Made by a program: the position numbers and the translations under genes. The notes beneath the pieces were generated by a model, which worked only from the letters and a program-made list of their open reading frames with translations, did no database searches and had not been told where the DNA came from. From Spizellomyces punctatus DAOM BR117 (Eukaryota > Chytridiomycota > Chytridiomycetes > Spizellomycetales > Spizellomycetaceae), in assembly GCF_000182565.1 (NCBI RefSeq), contig NW_015971540.1, forward strand, positions 1,178,476-1,242,475: 64,000 bases of DNA, written 5' to 3'. Below, piece by piece: positions 1 to 12,593 of this stretch; the first letter of the stretch is position 1, and every line of letters starts with the position of its first letter.

Positions 1-1936
1 TTCATCAACCATTTGGAGGAAAACCATACCTCGGGGGTCAAGTCTCTGACAGAAACATTTCCCACTGATGCCTGACCAAAGCTGTCCACACTGATATTGT
101 TTGTCACCCACCAGCGGGGTAAGTGGCTATTTTTACGACGAATCCAAAGGGTTTTCCACCCGCCATCGGTGTCCTCTCCACCGGTTTCAGTCTTTCCTCG
201 ACGAATGGAGAAGATCCTTTCAATGGGACTGACGCCAGAGTTTCCTCGTCCATTTGCTCGTAATCTCGTCAATGGCCTCACTGGAGCCACCGACTCCCGT
301 TTTTGACGTGGTCCATCATCATCCGCTACTCGGGCAACATTGCGAACGCTGTTTTGCTTGAGCCAGCGGACCGGAGCGGAAAAGACTCGTTTAATCTTTC
401 CCCAATTGATCAACGTTTTGCGATTTGCCTTTTGCTGTTGCTCCTCCCCATACTTAAAATCTCGGGGGATCGTAGAATGTCTATGGGATTGGCTGAGCGT
501 CGTGCCGCCAGCGGCAGGGGCGGAAGCACCTTCAGCGACCGCTACCCAATTACGAGCAGTCCATAGAGCTTCCTCCAGTAGAACTTCTACTGGTGTCACT
601 GTTGAGGGACAGGACTCCCTTGTTGGGGTTAACGGCTGAGGACTATCCCGGTTGGGTGCGTAATTCTCTAGCCATGCATCAGAGTCAAGAAACGGAATCT
701 CCAGTGGTATGCGAGGCAAGGACGGAAGGACATATTTGTTGTAACCGGTGACTTCATATAGTTCAGGTTTTGTGTCATTCTGTAGAGGTGTCCGATTCGG
801 AAGTTCAGGCGGCGATTCATTAGGTATGTTCAACTCCATGGTCGTGAATCTGGAGTCCACAGAAAGATGAGCCATGTACGTTCGTGCAGTCAGCAAGGAC
901 GATTCCGTTTGTGCTGTCTGAATGCCTTTATCCACTTTATCTATATGGTCTGCATTCTCGACAGTACTGGCTGCAGCAAGCTTTTTTGCTGCTGGGTCGG
1001 TAGTACTGAAGTTTGTGGCGTCTTCTTTGGCGCTGTCGTTTTCGATATCAGTATTTGATGGTGGTCTCGACGCTTCGACATGCTCAGAGTCTTTCCTTAG
1101 TAGGTGAACTGGTAGCAGAGGCGTCTGATCTTTCGCAAAAATTGCCGCATGAATCACACTATCGTCGGGCAGTAGTAACTCTTCCTGCTCCATGTCTAAT
1201 TCAGATGCTATAGCCGTCGTTTCTTCCGGTGCAGGATCGACCAGGGGCGCATGTCTGTTACGCTTATGATCAGAATGCCTACGAGTAAGAGTCACCGGCA
1301 TGCTGTCGACGTTAACTGCATCTAAGAGATATGAGATAGAGTCATCAGTTAAGCAGTACATGAAGCACTTACCAGGAAGCGACGCGTCTTGTTCCGCACT
1401 TGCTATCATTATCCCATGGGTTTTTATGGAAGATTGAAGCTCTTCAACGACTGGTGCCCCATATTCATCTAGCACATCACACGCAGTCAAGAACGAATCT
1501 GCGGGACTCGTGCCATAAGGGAGCACGTCCAAGTCCTTAGCACACTGCTGGAGGTGCAGCGCTTTATCAGAAATAATATCCTGCTCAGTGCCTGGGTATT
1601 GGATATTTTCATTGACATGAGTCCTCTCGGTGGAGGTTGTGGAAAGTATGGTCACATCAGCCGCGGAATTGGTACCGTAGGAGGATTGGCCTTGAGCAAC
1701 TCGAGTAAGCACACGGGAGGACTACACAGTCTTGAATGACGTTCACGAAACTTACTTGATCGCAACCAGGTGACGTCCGTGTCAATATGCAGTCCTTTTT
1801 TATTAACCACATTGACAGGACTGTCGCCAATATAAACAATGCCTTCTTGAAATTCATGATCCTCTTCTACGTCGACGGGATCATTTGAGAGCTCCAACTT
1901 GGAGTCTTTTCTGGTGGCCAGCATCGTAGTTGCCAT
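1..1936 (-). CDS. protein of unknown function, 3' end outside window
   Basis: One reading frame can be followed on the minus strand from an ATG at 1936 to the window edge, with two short introns: about 1700-1755 (56 bp) and 1322-1372 (51 bp, GTAAGT donor, CTTAG acceptor). The visible product is about 610 residues and still open at base 1. The first ~60 residues are acidic, and the middle is rich in Ser, Thr, Pro and charged residues and looks disordered. The last ~130 visible residues carry several Trp and basic residues (e.g. GGWKTLWIRRK) and look folded. I recognise no family. The first intron's 3' site (CGAG) is atypical, so residues near 60 are uncertain. A possible intron lies in the 5' leader near 2050-2115. 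The gene itself is well supported by a long open frame; its function is unknown. Confidence 0.7.
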
Positions 1937-2779
1937 TCTGAGCTGCCCAGTGAGGAAACAGGTGGTGTGATTAAAGCCGTGTGATTTCCCAAGCAGCTGC
2001 GCCCTTTTGTGCTAACAAACTCAGGTTGGCGCTTCACGTTGAGCTCGCTTGTAAATTTACAAAATGATATGGAATTGAGCATGCAAAATATGAGTTGCAA
2101 CACCTTCGTGGTCTTACCTGTCACAGCACGACCTTCAAAGGCAGGACACGATATTATAAGGTTTCACGTGCGACTGGAGCCGCGAAATCTGCATGAACGG
2201 AACTGCTGCTACCAGCTATGTATTGTTTAACAGGGGTTCCAAAGTTAGCCTTGGTGTTTTCGTCAAGGATTGCTGTTCTCCCGTGCGGTTCTTACCTGGT
2301 CTCTCGCTCTCACAATTCCAACAACTTGCCACACAATGCTCACAATGCACTTGGACCTTGCCTTATATCCCAAGGCTAGTTCCTCAACTTTAAACCCTAG
2401 TGCTATGCTATGGACGACGCTATGGTTTAAAAAACGGCTTTGCTAGATGGGTTAAAAAAGCAGATGGGAAGAAGCAAGGGCCATTTTCACCCTTACGAAG
2501 GGGTTAGGTCATTTGGCCCAATGTAGGTAAATGTAGTGCTTAGCATATGACATAGCTGACCACAAAGCCACGAATGGACGTCAACTGTTGATCAACTCGC
2601 TGCAAAAGAACTGAGCAGAAATATATGCGCCCAACCACCGTGCGAGATGGCACGGAAAAACGTCAAGAACAGCCATAGTCTTTAGGTAAGTGATATTCAT
2701 CGCAAGAGGAGTGTAAAGCTTATATTCAAACTTGTTGTTGTTGCAAGATGGCCAGGAACTGTTAGTCTCGGACGACGAA
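1937..2779. other. intergenic, no gene seen
   Basis: This stretch lies between two minus-strand genes, downstream of the FKBP gene and upstream of the unknown gene. On the minus strand there is a possible 5'-leader intron, GTAAGA near 2116 to ACAAG near 2051. No coding exon could be supported. Confidence 0.5.
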
Positions 2780-3650
2780 TTACGCTTCCTTGGCCGGAAC
2801 CGACTTGTCATTGATACCCAGTAGCTCAACCTCAAATAGAGATGCATGTTACAAGAGCGAACGCAACGACGAGATATAAAGATGCAGCCCTTACCTCAAA
2901 ATTCAGCGTGGCCAAAGGCGGGATCGGTCCGACGCGGCGTGTTCCGTACCCAGCTTGGTGTGATATGACCAGCTTGGCACGCTCGCCAAGCGACATTGTA
3001 GGAACACTTTCTTCCCATCCTTGAATGATGTCATTATAGTCAGCATACCTGAACGATGCTTAACAGTTTCAGCATGCATACCTGGGATTACTCTGCCTAC
3101 ACCGATCTGGATCTTAATAGGGTCATTGCGATCCCATGAACTGTCAAACTTTGTTCCATCATCGAGCTAGATCAGACTGTCTTTAGAACCTGCTGCGACA
3201 TGAGTCTGTGATCTCTCCATACTCACAGTCCCGGTATCTAAAGGATGGACGAATAGGATTTTGTGTAAATTGCATGAGGTAGACAAACAACTACCGGTGT
3301 TATGCACTTACAATGGATTGTAACAGTGTCGCCCTAACATGAGCATTCATTAATGAGCTGCTTCGTTTTCATAGGACGATCTAGAGGCCTACCTTTTGTG
3401 GATACGTCTTACCGTCTCCCTCTGCCAGTATTTCCTTTGTCCAGTACTTACTATAGTCCTCTGCTGGTGGACTGTCGTTTCGTGGTGGCTCACTTAATCC
3501 GGCTTTCGGTGCAACGAAATACAATGCTAATATAACGGCAAATGCGCCAGTCACCAGCCAAAACATGCGCCTATACGCGCCTGCCTTATTCTTGTCTTTG
3601 GCAGAATGCGTCCTGGGGATCTTGGGACGTGTTGGTTTAGGGGAGGTCAT
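2780..3650 (-). CDS. membrane-anchored FKBP-type peptidyl-prolyl cis-trans isomerase
   Basis: Six exons close in frame to 183 residues: 3393-3650, 3312-3333, 3227-3237, 3082-3166, 2895-3019 and 2780-2830. Residues 1-28 are basic and Pro-rich, residues 29-46 form one hydrophobic helix (FWLVTGAFAVILALYF), and the rest is an FKBP domain. Hallmarks seen are GDGKTYP, VTIHYTGT, LDDGTKFDSSWDR, VIPGWEE, MSLGERAKL and PLATLNFEVELLGI. FKBPs catalyse prolyl isomerisation. The N-terminal anchor suggests a membrane-bound, ER- or Golgi-type enzyme, but the side of the membrane it faces is inference. The third exon is only 11 nt and supplies part of the conserved HYTGT turn; reading through its donor meets a stop, so splicing is required. 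The gene is divergent from the Rim15-like gene across a 397-bp gap. The ATG at 3650 is the first in frame. Confidence 0.92.
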
Positions 3651-4047
3651 CGTTTCCTTGTAATCGTGTGTTGACAGTTCCTAACAAGAGATCGACTAAA
3701 TGTCCAGCGGTTTCCGGCCTATCTGTAGTGGCGTAGAACTTGCATTGCGCGATGTTAACCAGTCGATAAAGGTGATATATTTATGGACCCACGTCGCTGG
3801 CGCTTCGACGTGAGGATGCAAAGCACTGGAGGGCATCGACCTGATTCAACTGCTGCCAAAAAAACGTCTTTGACAGAGACGACTTACCGCATGGACAGAG
3901 GCATGGGGCGACGATAAGAGTCCTACATGCTGCCTGGGGTTCCTTTGACAGCCAGACCGACACTCTTTCTATAGCCCGATCAAGGAATTCAAAGGACCAC
4001 CAGTTGGGGCACGCCGGGCTTCTACTTTGTGGTCTTTGCCAGTTCAA
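3651..4047. promoter_or_regulatory. shared divergent promoter region
   Basis: A 397-bp gap lies between the divergent starts of the FKBP gene (minus) and the Rim15-like gene (plus). It must hold both promoters if the starts are right. I see no clear TATA box or other recognisable site. Confidence 0.4.
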
Positions 4048-7000
4048 ATGGATTCACAACAACAAACCTCGGGAGGCACACCTGCTGGTAATGCCGCGCC
4101 ACGCTTTAGTCTTCCTGCCGCCGGCCCTCGTCCAAACAAGATAGAACGGCGTCTTTCGCCATTGAACCCGCTTGCAGCATCTCCCTCCGGACTTGCCCCA
4201 ACCTCTCACCCGCTCCCTGCAAAGTCTCTGCATCGTTCAGAGTTTTTAGATCCGCTTGCTGCTAATAAAACCGTTGTCGCATCGCCACCAACCTGCGGAT
4301 CGTTTTTGTCTACCTCCGAACCTCCTCCCATTCCCACTAAATCGAAGCGTCGGACCTTATCTAACATTACAGCAAGCCTGCGAAAGCTAACCAAGAGTTT
4401 TTCTGAGAGTGATGCCCCCGAAAGAGAGACGAATCCATCCTCACCTGTGTCACCAGTCCAGTCCAAACCTCTCCCAGTACCCCCCTCAATGCAATTGCGA
4501 AGGACAAGTCGCTCCTCAGCTACATCGGAGAACAGTGACACTGACAGCTCAGTTTCACCAAAACCTGTTAGTCCCAGTAGTTCTGGAACCTCTCCGGTTC
4601 ACATACCATCCCGGCCGAGGAAAGGATCGTTGTTGGAACATAACGCATGGGGTGGAAGCCTACCTTCCATGTCGTCCTCTAGTCCAAACCGGCCTCTCTT
4701 ATTCCAACGATATGGGTATGCTAACGACAATAGCGGGAATAGTGACATAGTGACCGATCCATGTCCAGCACGATCTGTAGGCTCAATAATGCAACCTCTC
4801 TTTCCTCAGGAAGATGGAGGATTTGAGGAAGGAGAATGGGATGATCCGACAACAATGGTTCCGAAACACTTGCTGATGACCACGGGGTCTCTGCCAGATC
4901 TGCCACGTTGGTCCCGTCAAGCTCTATTGCAGCACCCTCAGCGATCTGACTCTTCAGGATCATCTAGCGTGGTATCGCCTCATGGTCAAAGTGTGCATGT
5001 ACTGAGTACTGCCACCATGGACAGTAAGAAACCCGTTGGAAAAGGCAGGCATCAAAGTTTTAATTTCGGGGTCAAGCCCCTTCATGTCGAAGGTGAAGGG
5101 ACAGCCTCTACCTCTGTACCGCCAATGACTGCGGTGGGACGACCCGGTCGTGCACGAGCAAATTCCGGTGCTCCTAATCTGGCATCACTCGAAAGGAACA
5201 GGGAAACTGAGGTCCGCTCACAAGGCAGTGAAGTGCGCTCATCCAGTGTTTTTAGTGCGTCGGACGTGGATGCTCTCCATGCGCTATTGGATAGATCGCG
5301 ACAAGTTAAAAATTATCGATGGAAGACGTCAGAACCCGTTGCCGTATGGACTTCCTGGACGGAATACACAACCCAGAGTACATTCCATCCAATCCTTCCG
5401 CCGCGCAAAGAATCGCGAGCATCCATGTTTGATTCACCATTGCTACAACCCCTCTCTACAGATGTACGTTCCCCAAGTCCAATGTTTTCGCTGGACGACG
5501 ATGACGCTCCGGATGATGATGGCGCATCTGTCGGCTCGGGATCCACAACAACCTCCCGACGCTCTCGCCCAGAGTCTCCATTCTTTGCTACTGTTCTTGG
5601 CAAGAAGAGGTTGAGCCGCTCTGGAAACCCATTATCAATAAAAACTAGTACGCCAGGTCAAAAGCAATCTTCGGACGTCCGATCCCCATCTTCTTCGCCA
5701 CGAGGAACCGGAGCAGAGTCGCCGATCGTCAGTAGCAATACCTCCCAGCAGGCTGCCGAGGGCCCCACAATGACACGATCACTCAGCGACGGAGATTTGT
5801 CCGAATATCTGAAAGGCTACAGTGAAATGAAGAACTCGTTGCGAATAGCGAAAACTACATGCAATGCCCAAATCCAACGCATTATTGCCGAATTGCATGC
5901 TTTCGTGGAAGGAAGTTTGGAGTATCACGATCGAGCGCCACCACCACTGTCCTTGAATCCTTTCGATAGTGCCAGAGCAAGAGCGGCGTCAACTACGGCG
6001 CTGTTTGGACCGGACAAAGAGAAAGGAAAAGGTTCGCTTATGCACGCACTATCCGAAGGAAACTTGTCCCAATCCTCTGGTGATTGGGATCGTAATACGT
6101 CAAACGCCCAACTTGACTCACAGACATCTTGGGCGTCGGATTTGTCTATAGCTGCCGATGAGGATGCAAAGGAGCCGCCGTTATTGAAGGCTGTCACTGA
6201 ACTGATCGCTATTGCGCAACATATTCTCGAGATGGATTTGGCGCAACTCATGACCCCTGGCGCCTGTCGGGACGCAATCTCTCGAATGATGGCTTTACGG
6301 GCGCTCTGGAGCAGGAACCCCGATTGGGGATGTGGTGAATATGTCATTCGTATGTTGATGGCATTTGCGGACGTGGCGCGAATGGTTGAAAGTTTAGAAG
6401 AGGATACGAGAATGTGGACGTACGTTGCTGCCGGGTCCGTGGCATCTCAAGGGGGACAGCTGGCAGTGACTCAATCACAGATCCAGCCTCGGTCGACATC
6501 CAGACCAGGATCGGGAAGCCGACACATGCGCCCCCCGCTTCTTCGACGCGAGTCACTTTCATCTGGGCTTGGACTCGAATCGAGTGGTGGCGAGGAAGAG
6601 GATGGATACCAATCATTCACCGACAGTGGAGCAGAAGCTAGTGATAGCACGAAGGGGTCCTTAAACCGTCGGCCAAGTGGACGGGGAAGAAGTATCAAAC
6701 CACCGGCTCCTCTCCAACATCAATTTTCACAACCGCAACTGGTGCGACCTCAGGAAAATTGGACTCTGACTGAACTTCGAGCAGCTGCCGGGGAAGCACA
6801 AAGTGTGAACGTGATGATGGAACTCGGATTTGACGGGAGACTGTTGTATGTATCTCCTGTGGTGAAAATGGTTTTCGGATACGATGTGGAGGAAATGGTA
6901 AATGAACTCGATAACTCTCCTCAAAACGGTACACTCCCCTTTCTTCCCCCCGAAAGCTCAGATGCGAATGTTTTCAAAGAGGCCACCGCAATGCTTCAAC

Positions 7001-10000
7001 AAGATGAGAAGGCGGCCATTGAAGTTACATACCGTGCGCGGCGAAAGGATGGGCGATGGCTGGAGATGGAGGGTAAAGGAATGGTAAACTTTGACCGCAC
7101 TACCGGGCAGAAGCGGAGTACGATTTGGGTTACACGACCTGTGGCCTTACTTGGAGAGGAGTGGGATGACGTTGCGGAGAGTAGTGAAGATGGAGAAGAA
7201 AGATTGGGCGGAGAAGAACATCAGCAGAGTCCCGTCGGGATTCACATTGCCAGTATCGACACTGATCGTAATAGCCCCGTAAGAATTCGAAGTTCACCAG
7301 TTTCCTCGCCATCAGTTACAGTCGAGCCCCCAACTCCGCTCTCCAGTAACAACATGTTAAATGCACTTCCGTCTCTTGATCTGGTTCTCTGCAATATATG
7401 CGAGCGCTCAGTGCCAGCGGTTCTTTTCGAAGAACATACTGAATCCTGCAGCGAAGTACATCGGATTGAAATGGATCTGATGTTGGTGAATGACGAGTTG
7501 CGAGACGCTAAAACCCAGTGCTTGGAGCGAATCAGAGTACTTGAGCTGGAGATGACGGGAGATGGCGAGGATGAATGCGAACGGAGACTGTATGAAGAGT
7601 ATGCGAAGCGATTGCTTGGCATCACGCATTCCGTATTAAACGTGATCGAGGATATCCTTGCAATTCCCATACCTGATGCCGTGGATGATGTGTGCGATGA
7701 TCTGGAAGGAGGGGACAGTGGTCAAGAGGATGGGGAAGATGACCGCGTGCTGCTGCGAAATCGAAGTCATCTTATGTTGACCTCGCATGAGTCAAGCTTA
7801 CGACGGCGTTCAAGCGTCACATCCCGCATGCAACAACTTGTGAACTGGAAACCACCGGCAGAGTCTGAATTCTACCCACCGGAAGTTCCTTCGACGTCCA
7901 CACTCTCGGCGCTAAAAGCTCTGGACTATCTTCACACAGACACTAACACTCCACCTGCAATTGATACGGCGATGGTGGGCCTTGGACTGGGTATTTACCA
8001 CCTTGCTACTGACGTTGAGTCGCTTGTCAAATCCAAGTGTGAGGGTTGCGAGAGAATGAGAAGCGTTGTTGGGCGATATAGGGAATTGGCCGTAGAGGAG
8101 GAAGCGATCAAGGTTGAGATTGGGGTGCAGACAGGTACCATCGCCGTTGACGAACGTGATCCCGGAGGGACAGAAGTTGGTGGAGTGTTTGTGCGCGAAG
8201 TTGAGAGTGGAAGTGATGCGGATGAGAAAGGGAAGAACAATAGCCGGAGCACAAATAAGCGTGCGGATGGGCGCCCGTCGAGTGGCGCTCGCTCACCTGG
8301 ATCTAAACGAAAAGACCGGCGAAAGGGACGTCGAAAAAAAGGCAGCGGAAAGGCCGTGGGTAGCCCTGAAGCGCTGAACATTGACACCCATAAGCACGCC
8401 CGTAGTGCCAGTCCCCGCCCGAGAATGGTGGTGAACAAAAATAAAACGTTGCAAGTCGAGTTGATATCCTCACCGATGATTAGCTCGCCGAGGTTAGGGA
8501 GATCAGGCTCGTCTTATTTCGCATCAAGTTTAAATCAGGCGGCTCCGGTGGGCACGTCCATGGGATCGTCTCCATTTAGTGGACAAGCTTCGGGAACGGT
8601 GGGGAATCTGACACCTTCGAGTAGTGCTGCTGGTGGTCCTGGCACACCCCCCTCAGCCAATGCAGCCATTCAGCGCTCTGTGCCAAGTATCAAAGACTTT
8701 GACATTATCAAACCGATATCCAAAGGTGCATTCGGTTCAGTTTACCTAGCCAAGAAACGCCTGACTGGAGACTATTACGCTATCAAAGTCCTCAAAAAGG
8801 CTGACATGGTGGCTAAGAATCAAGTGATGAATATCAAAGCGGAACGGATGATTTTAACACAATTGGACAGCCCGTTTGTTGTTAAACTGTACTTTTCGTT
8901 TCAAAGCCGAGACAATCTTTATCTTGTGATGGAATATCTGAACGGAGGTGATTGTGCTGCTCTCATCAAAGCTGTGGGATGTTTGGATGAGAAGTGGGCT
9001 GGGCAATACATTGCGGAGGTGGTTTTGGGATTGGAGTTTTTGCACAGCAGAGGGATTGTTCATCGGTGGGTGTGATGTTGTGGCCGATCGAGCCAAGGAT
9101 TACACTCTAACACATCTTCTTTAGGGATTTGAAACCGGACAACCTTTTGATTGATCAAGATGGTCACGTAAAATTGACCGACTTTGGTCTCTCTAGGGTC
9201 GGATTTCTTGGTCGTCGTGCGCGAGATTCGTTCTTGAACCCTTCATCAAATTCCTCATCCAACAACACAAACGCCCCCGGCAGTCCGATAATTGGTGCTG
9301 TCCCTACCTACCCAATTTCCACTACCACCCCTACGACACCAACTTTCTCACCATCTTCACCATTCAAACTGGGGGAACATCTGTATGGGGTCTCATCTCC
9401 GTATGCGCTGGGACGGCATAGTCGACGGAGCAGTGTCGCTAGTAATGGCAGTATGGGAAGTGAGAGAGATGAGATTGGAAGTTCTGGTAAGGTTTTTGTG
9501 GGTACACCCGATTATTTGGCTCCGGAAAGTATTTTGGGCTTAGGGCAGGGAACCAGTGTTGATTGGGTATGTTTTGCGCCCTTCTGTTGAAATGAGTCCT
9601 TTCGTTTTTTTGCTGATCTTGCGTTTTGATTGTCGCAGTGGGCTCTCGGTGTAATTTTTTACGAATTTCTCTTCGGGATTCCCCCTTTCCACGCTGCAAC
9701 ACCGTCGCAAGTCTTTGAGAATATTCTTACCCGCCGTATCGACTGGCACGAAGACGACTTCGAGCTATCCCCAGAAGCACGCTGTTTGATGGAAAGTCTA
9801 ATGTGCACCGACATAGAGTCTCGTTTGGGAACCAAAGGTGCCTATGAAGTGAAACGACATGCCTTTTTCCGCGAAATGGATTGGTCCACCGTCATGAAGG
9901 AGGAGGCATCATTCGTCCCCAATACGAAGGGAATGGAGGACACAGATTACTTTGATGATCGAGGCATTTTGGAAGCGGGTATGGATGTGGATGAGGATGA

Positions 10001-11238
10001 GGAGCACAAGGAACCCGCGTTGCATAGTGAGAAGGAAACTGTGAGGCATGAGCATTTGGAGGTTCATGAAGCGGCCGATAACGCCGCTGCGACTCCTCCA
10101 CGCTCCGAAGGGAAGAGTACATCGCATGTCCGGCAGGCGTCTCTCTCTTCGCTTCCTACGGATCGAGACACAGGATTGACAGAATCTGCTCCTGATTTTG
10201 GAGAGTTTGTTTATAAGAACTTGCCCTTATTGGAGAAAGCCAACAACGACTTGGTCCGCAGGTTACGATCCGAGTCCCTGAGTGGCAGTGTCGGGGATGT
10301 TGGGAGATCGAGACATCGCTCTTTGCCTGCGGGTGCGGCCAATCTGGCTGGCTTCAGGTCCCTTGCCACATTAACGAGTTCACCAGCACCTTCGCCTGCG
10401 ACCCTATCTCCGCCAACCGGGCCTCTGTTAGCACCTAAAGGTCGACTTCGAAATCTTTCCTTCAGCGAAGCCCTCCCTCCTCCTGCACCGTATTTGTATC
10501 ATCCTCCAATGCCCAGTCCGCCGCTTACTACAGCGGCTGGCGACACACCTAAAATTTCGAAAGTTCGCCTTGAGGAACACGAGCTGCAGTCACGGAGGAA
10601 TTCACTGCCCAGCAGGCTCAGGGCAAGCAGTTTTGGAACTGGTGCTGGCAATACTGCGGCGAATTCTGGTGGTACTGTAGACACCACCCACCCAGGAGAG
10701 TATTTGCAAAATGCAAAAGAGCAGTTGATGAAGGACAAGAATGTACCACCATTATCCTCTAACGTGTCGTCATCGTCCTTGTTACCATCCCATCGGCAAC
10801 TGGATGTTCTCATTGCTGATGATAACCCCGTCTCGTTGCGGATTCTGGAAAAGATGTTGAGCATGCTCGGTTGTCGATGTGTGATTGTACGGAATGGGGC
10901 GGAAGCCATTCGATGTGCCCTTGGTGAAGTCAAGTTTGACGTTATATTTATGGATATTCGGATGCCTATAGGTATATTTCAAAAGGAATGCTCGGTTATA
11001 TGCTGTTGATTGCGAAACTAATGAGCGTCCTATAGTGGATGGCGAAACTGCCTCGCGCATGATCAAGTCCACAAACAACGTTAACCAAACTACACCAATC
11101 GTGGCCATCACTGCCTATGAGCAGACCTTTCAGTTGAGTCAGGGGTTCGACGATACCATGTCCAAACCTGTTACAAAGGATGTGCTGTGGAAGATCTTGG
11201 TTGCGATAGAGGGGCGTCGGGAAGCGAGTATTATATGA
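4048..11238 (+). CDS. rim15: Rim15-like PAS/AGC kinase with C-terminal receiver domain
   Basis: Four exons (4048-9065, 9125-9566, 9639-10971, 11036-11238) close in frame to 2331 residues. In order there are: a long Ser/Pro-rich disordered N-terminus; a PAS domain at about 915-1030; a C2HC zinc finger near 1114 (CNIC...H...C); a second disordered stretch; and an AGC kinase domain from about 1550. The kinase shows [29 protein letters not shown] with the HRD split by intron 1, DFGLS and [10 protein letters not shown]. About 100 residues are inserted between DFG and APE, as is usual for the Rim15/Greatwall group. The C-terminal receiver has the acidic pair (LIADDNP), phospho-acceptor Asp near 2257 (IFMDIRMP), the Thr of AITAYE and the Lys of SKPV. 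In yeasts Rim15 couples nutrient signals to quiescence by phosphorylating endosulfines; that role is inferred here by family. The ATG at 4048 is the first Met of the open frame. Confidence 0.96.
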
Positions 11239-11464
11239 CAATGATTCTCATGTGGGTTGCGATGATTTCGACCCATTCGTACACAGGATTGGCTTGTTTT
11301 GTTTTTTTCTTTTGTAGACTTTGCTTTGATTTGTATGATAGTTTTCCCCTTTTATTTTCGTCATGTGTAAAGATGACCTTGTATACCCCAGATCTTGTCC
11401 ATCTTGTTCAAAAAGAGTGCTGATATTGTGGTCTATAGTATACATGAAATATCCACCAGATCGC

Positions 11465-12593
11465 CTAATCTTCCCAATCCATTGGTACGACGGGTGGTTC
11501 AGCAGCTATGGGGCCAGACCGCACTGGTCCCAGCTGCTGCGACTGATATGCCGCTGCAATATATAAGGAAGCAGCAAACGTCATAATTCCAGCAGTAAGG
11601 GATGTGGCGGCTGTTGGAATAGTTCCCATCGGCTGTTTGTAAGTGAGATATGAAATACAAGATAAGAGACGGCGATCACGCTAGTGACTAACGAACGACA
11701 ACGTACCGTAAACATCTTAACACCGATAAACAAGGCAACAGAATGAACGATGGCTAACGGAAACGTCACTTCGAGACCAGATCCGACGAAAATGGTCAGG
11801 CCAACATGCAATAGGGTGGAGCCAAAGCTCGCAACAACTTCCGACCACGGAGAAACCTCAAAGGCGGTGCGTCCTTCCATAATCGCCAACTGATTTTTGG
11901 CAAATATTGCACGTTCGTCTTGGCGATAGTAGAGGTTCATCTGTAAAAATATTCATACGCTGTCAGTGCGTACGTCTGTTTGCAGTAGAACGTGTATCTG
12001 AACCTTACTCGAGCTGCCAACCGTCCAACAGAGCCAAGGCATTCCGCTGCCGCCCAACCGAGACCCACTGAATACGCCATCCCATATGTCGCACCGCCAG
12101 GCCATCTATGTAACAGTACCCCTCTGACAATCTCTTCACAAATTCCAGAAGCCAAAGTCACTAGCGTTCCACCTCCCACAGCATTTGGGTTGACTTTTTT
12201 CTCGAGAAACTGAAAAGGAAGGCGAAGGCTCAGTGCAATGTACCAGCCTACTGCACCATAAAGAACGTATTTGAGAACTAATGGAAAGGTTAATACATAG
12301 GTGCTGGGCAGTAGGCGGAAGAGAATGGAAGGGAGGACGAGGGAGAATGCAAAGAATGGGAAAGCCAGACGAGAGGATTTCTGGAGCTGGGATGCCGTCT
12401 GCGGATCTGGGATAACGCCCTGTCGAAGAGATGTCGATGGAGCGGTTTGGGTCCCCACCGGTGGGCTTGGAGGCGACGACGATTTCGTTTGACGGCGAGA
12501 CATGTTGGCCTCGTAGTTATTGTACGAGCGATCTACAATTGAGTTTGGTCCGCCTCTCGGTTTTGCATGACTGTGCAGTAATGAAGACGGCAT
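11465..12593 (-). CDS. polytopic membrane protein with EExxxR motif, YhfC/CPBP-protease-like
   Basis: Three exons (12009-12593, 11707-11940, 11465-11632) close in frame to 328 residues. After a ~70-residue polar N-terminus there are about seven hydrophobic segments. Within them lie GICEEIVRGVLLHR (Glu153, Glu154, Arg157), GLGWAAAEC (Glu184), LLH (His240) and IVH (His261). The order EExxxR, then GxG...E, then two membrane His is that of the bacterial YhfC family and the wider CPBP/CAAX-type intramembrane proteases. This assignment is from motif pattern only. If right, the protein would cleave or otherwise act within a membrane; no substrate can be named. Met31 is an alternative start. The gene converges on the Rim15-like gene with 226 bp between stops. 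Confidence 0.75.
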
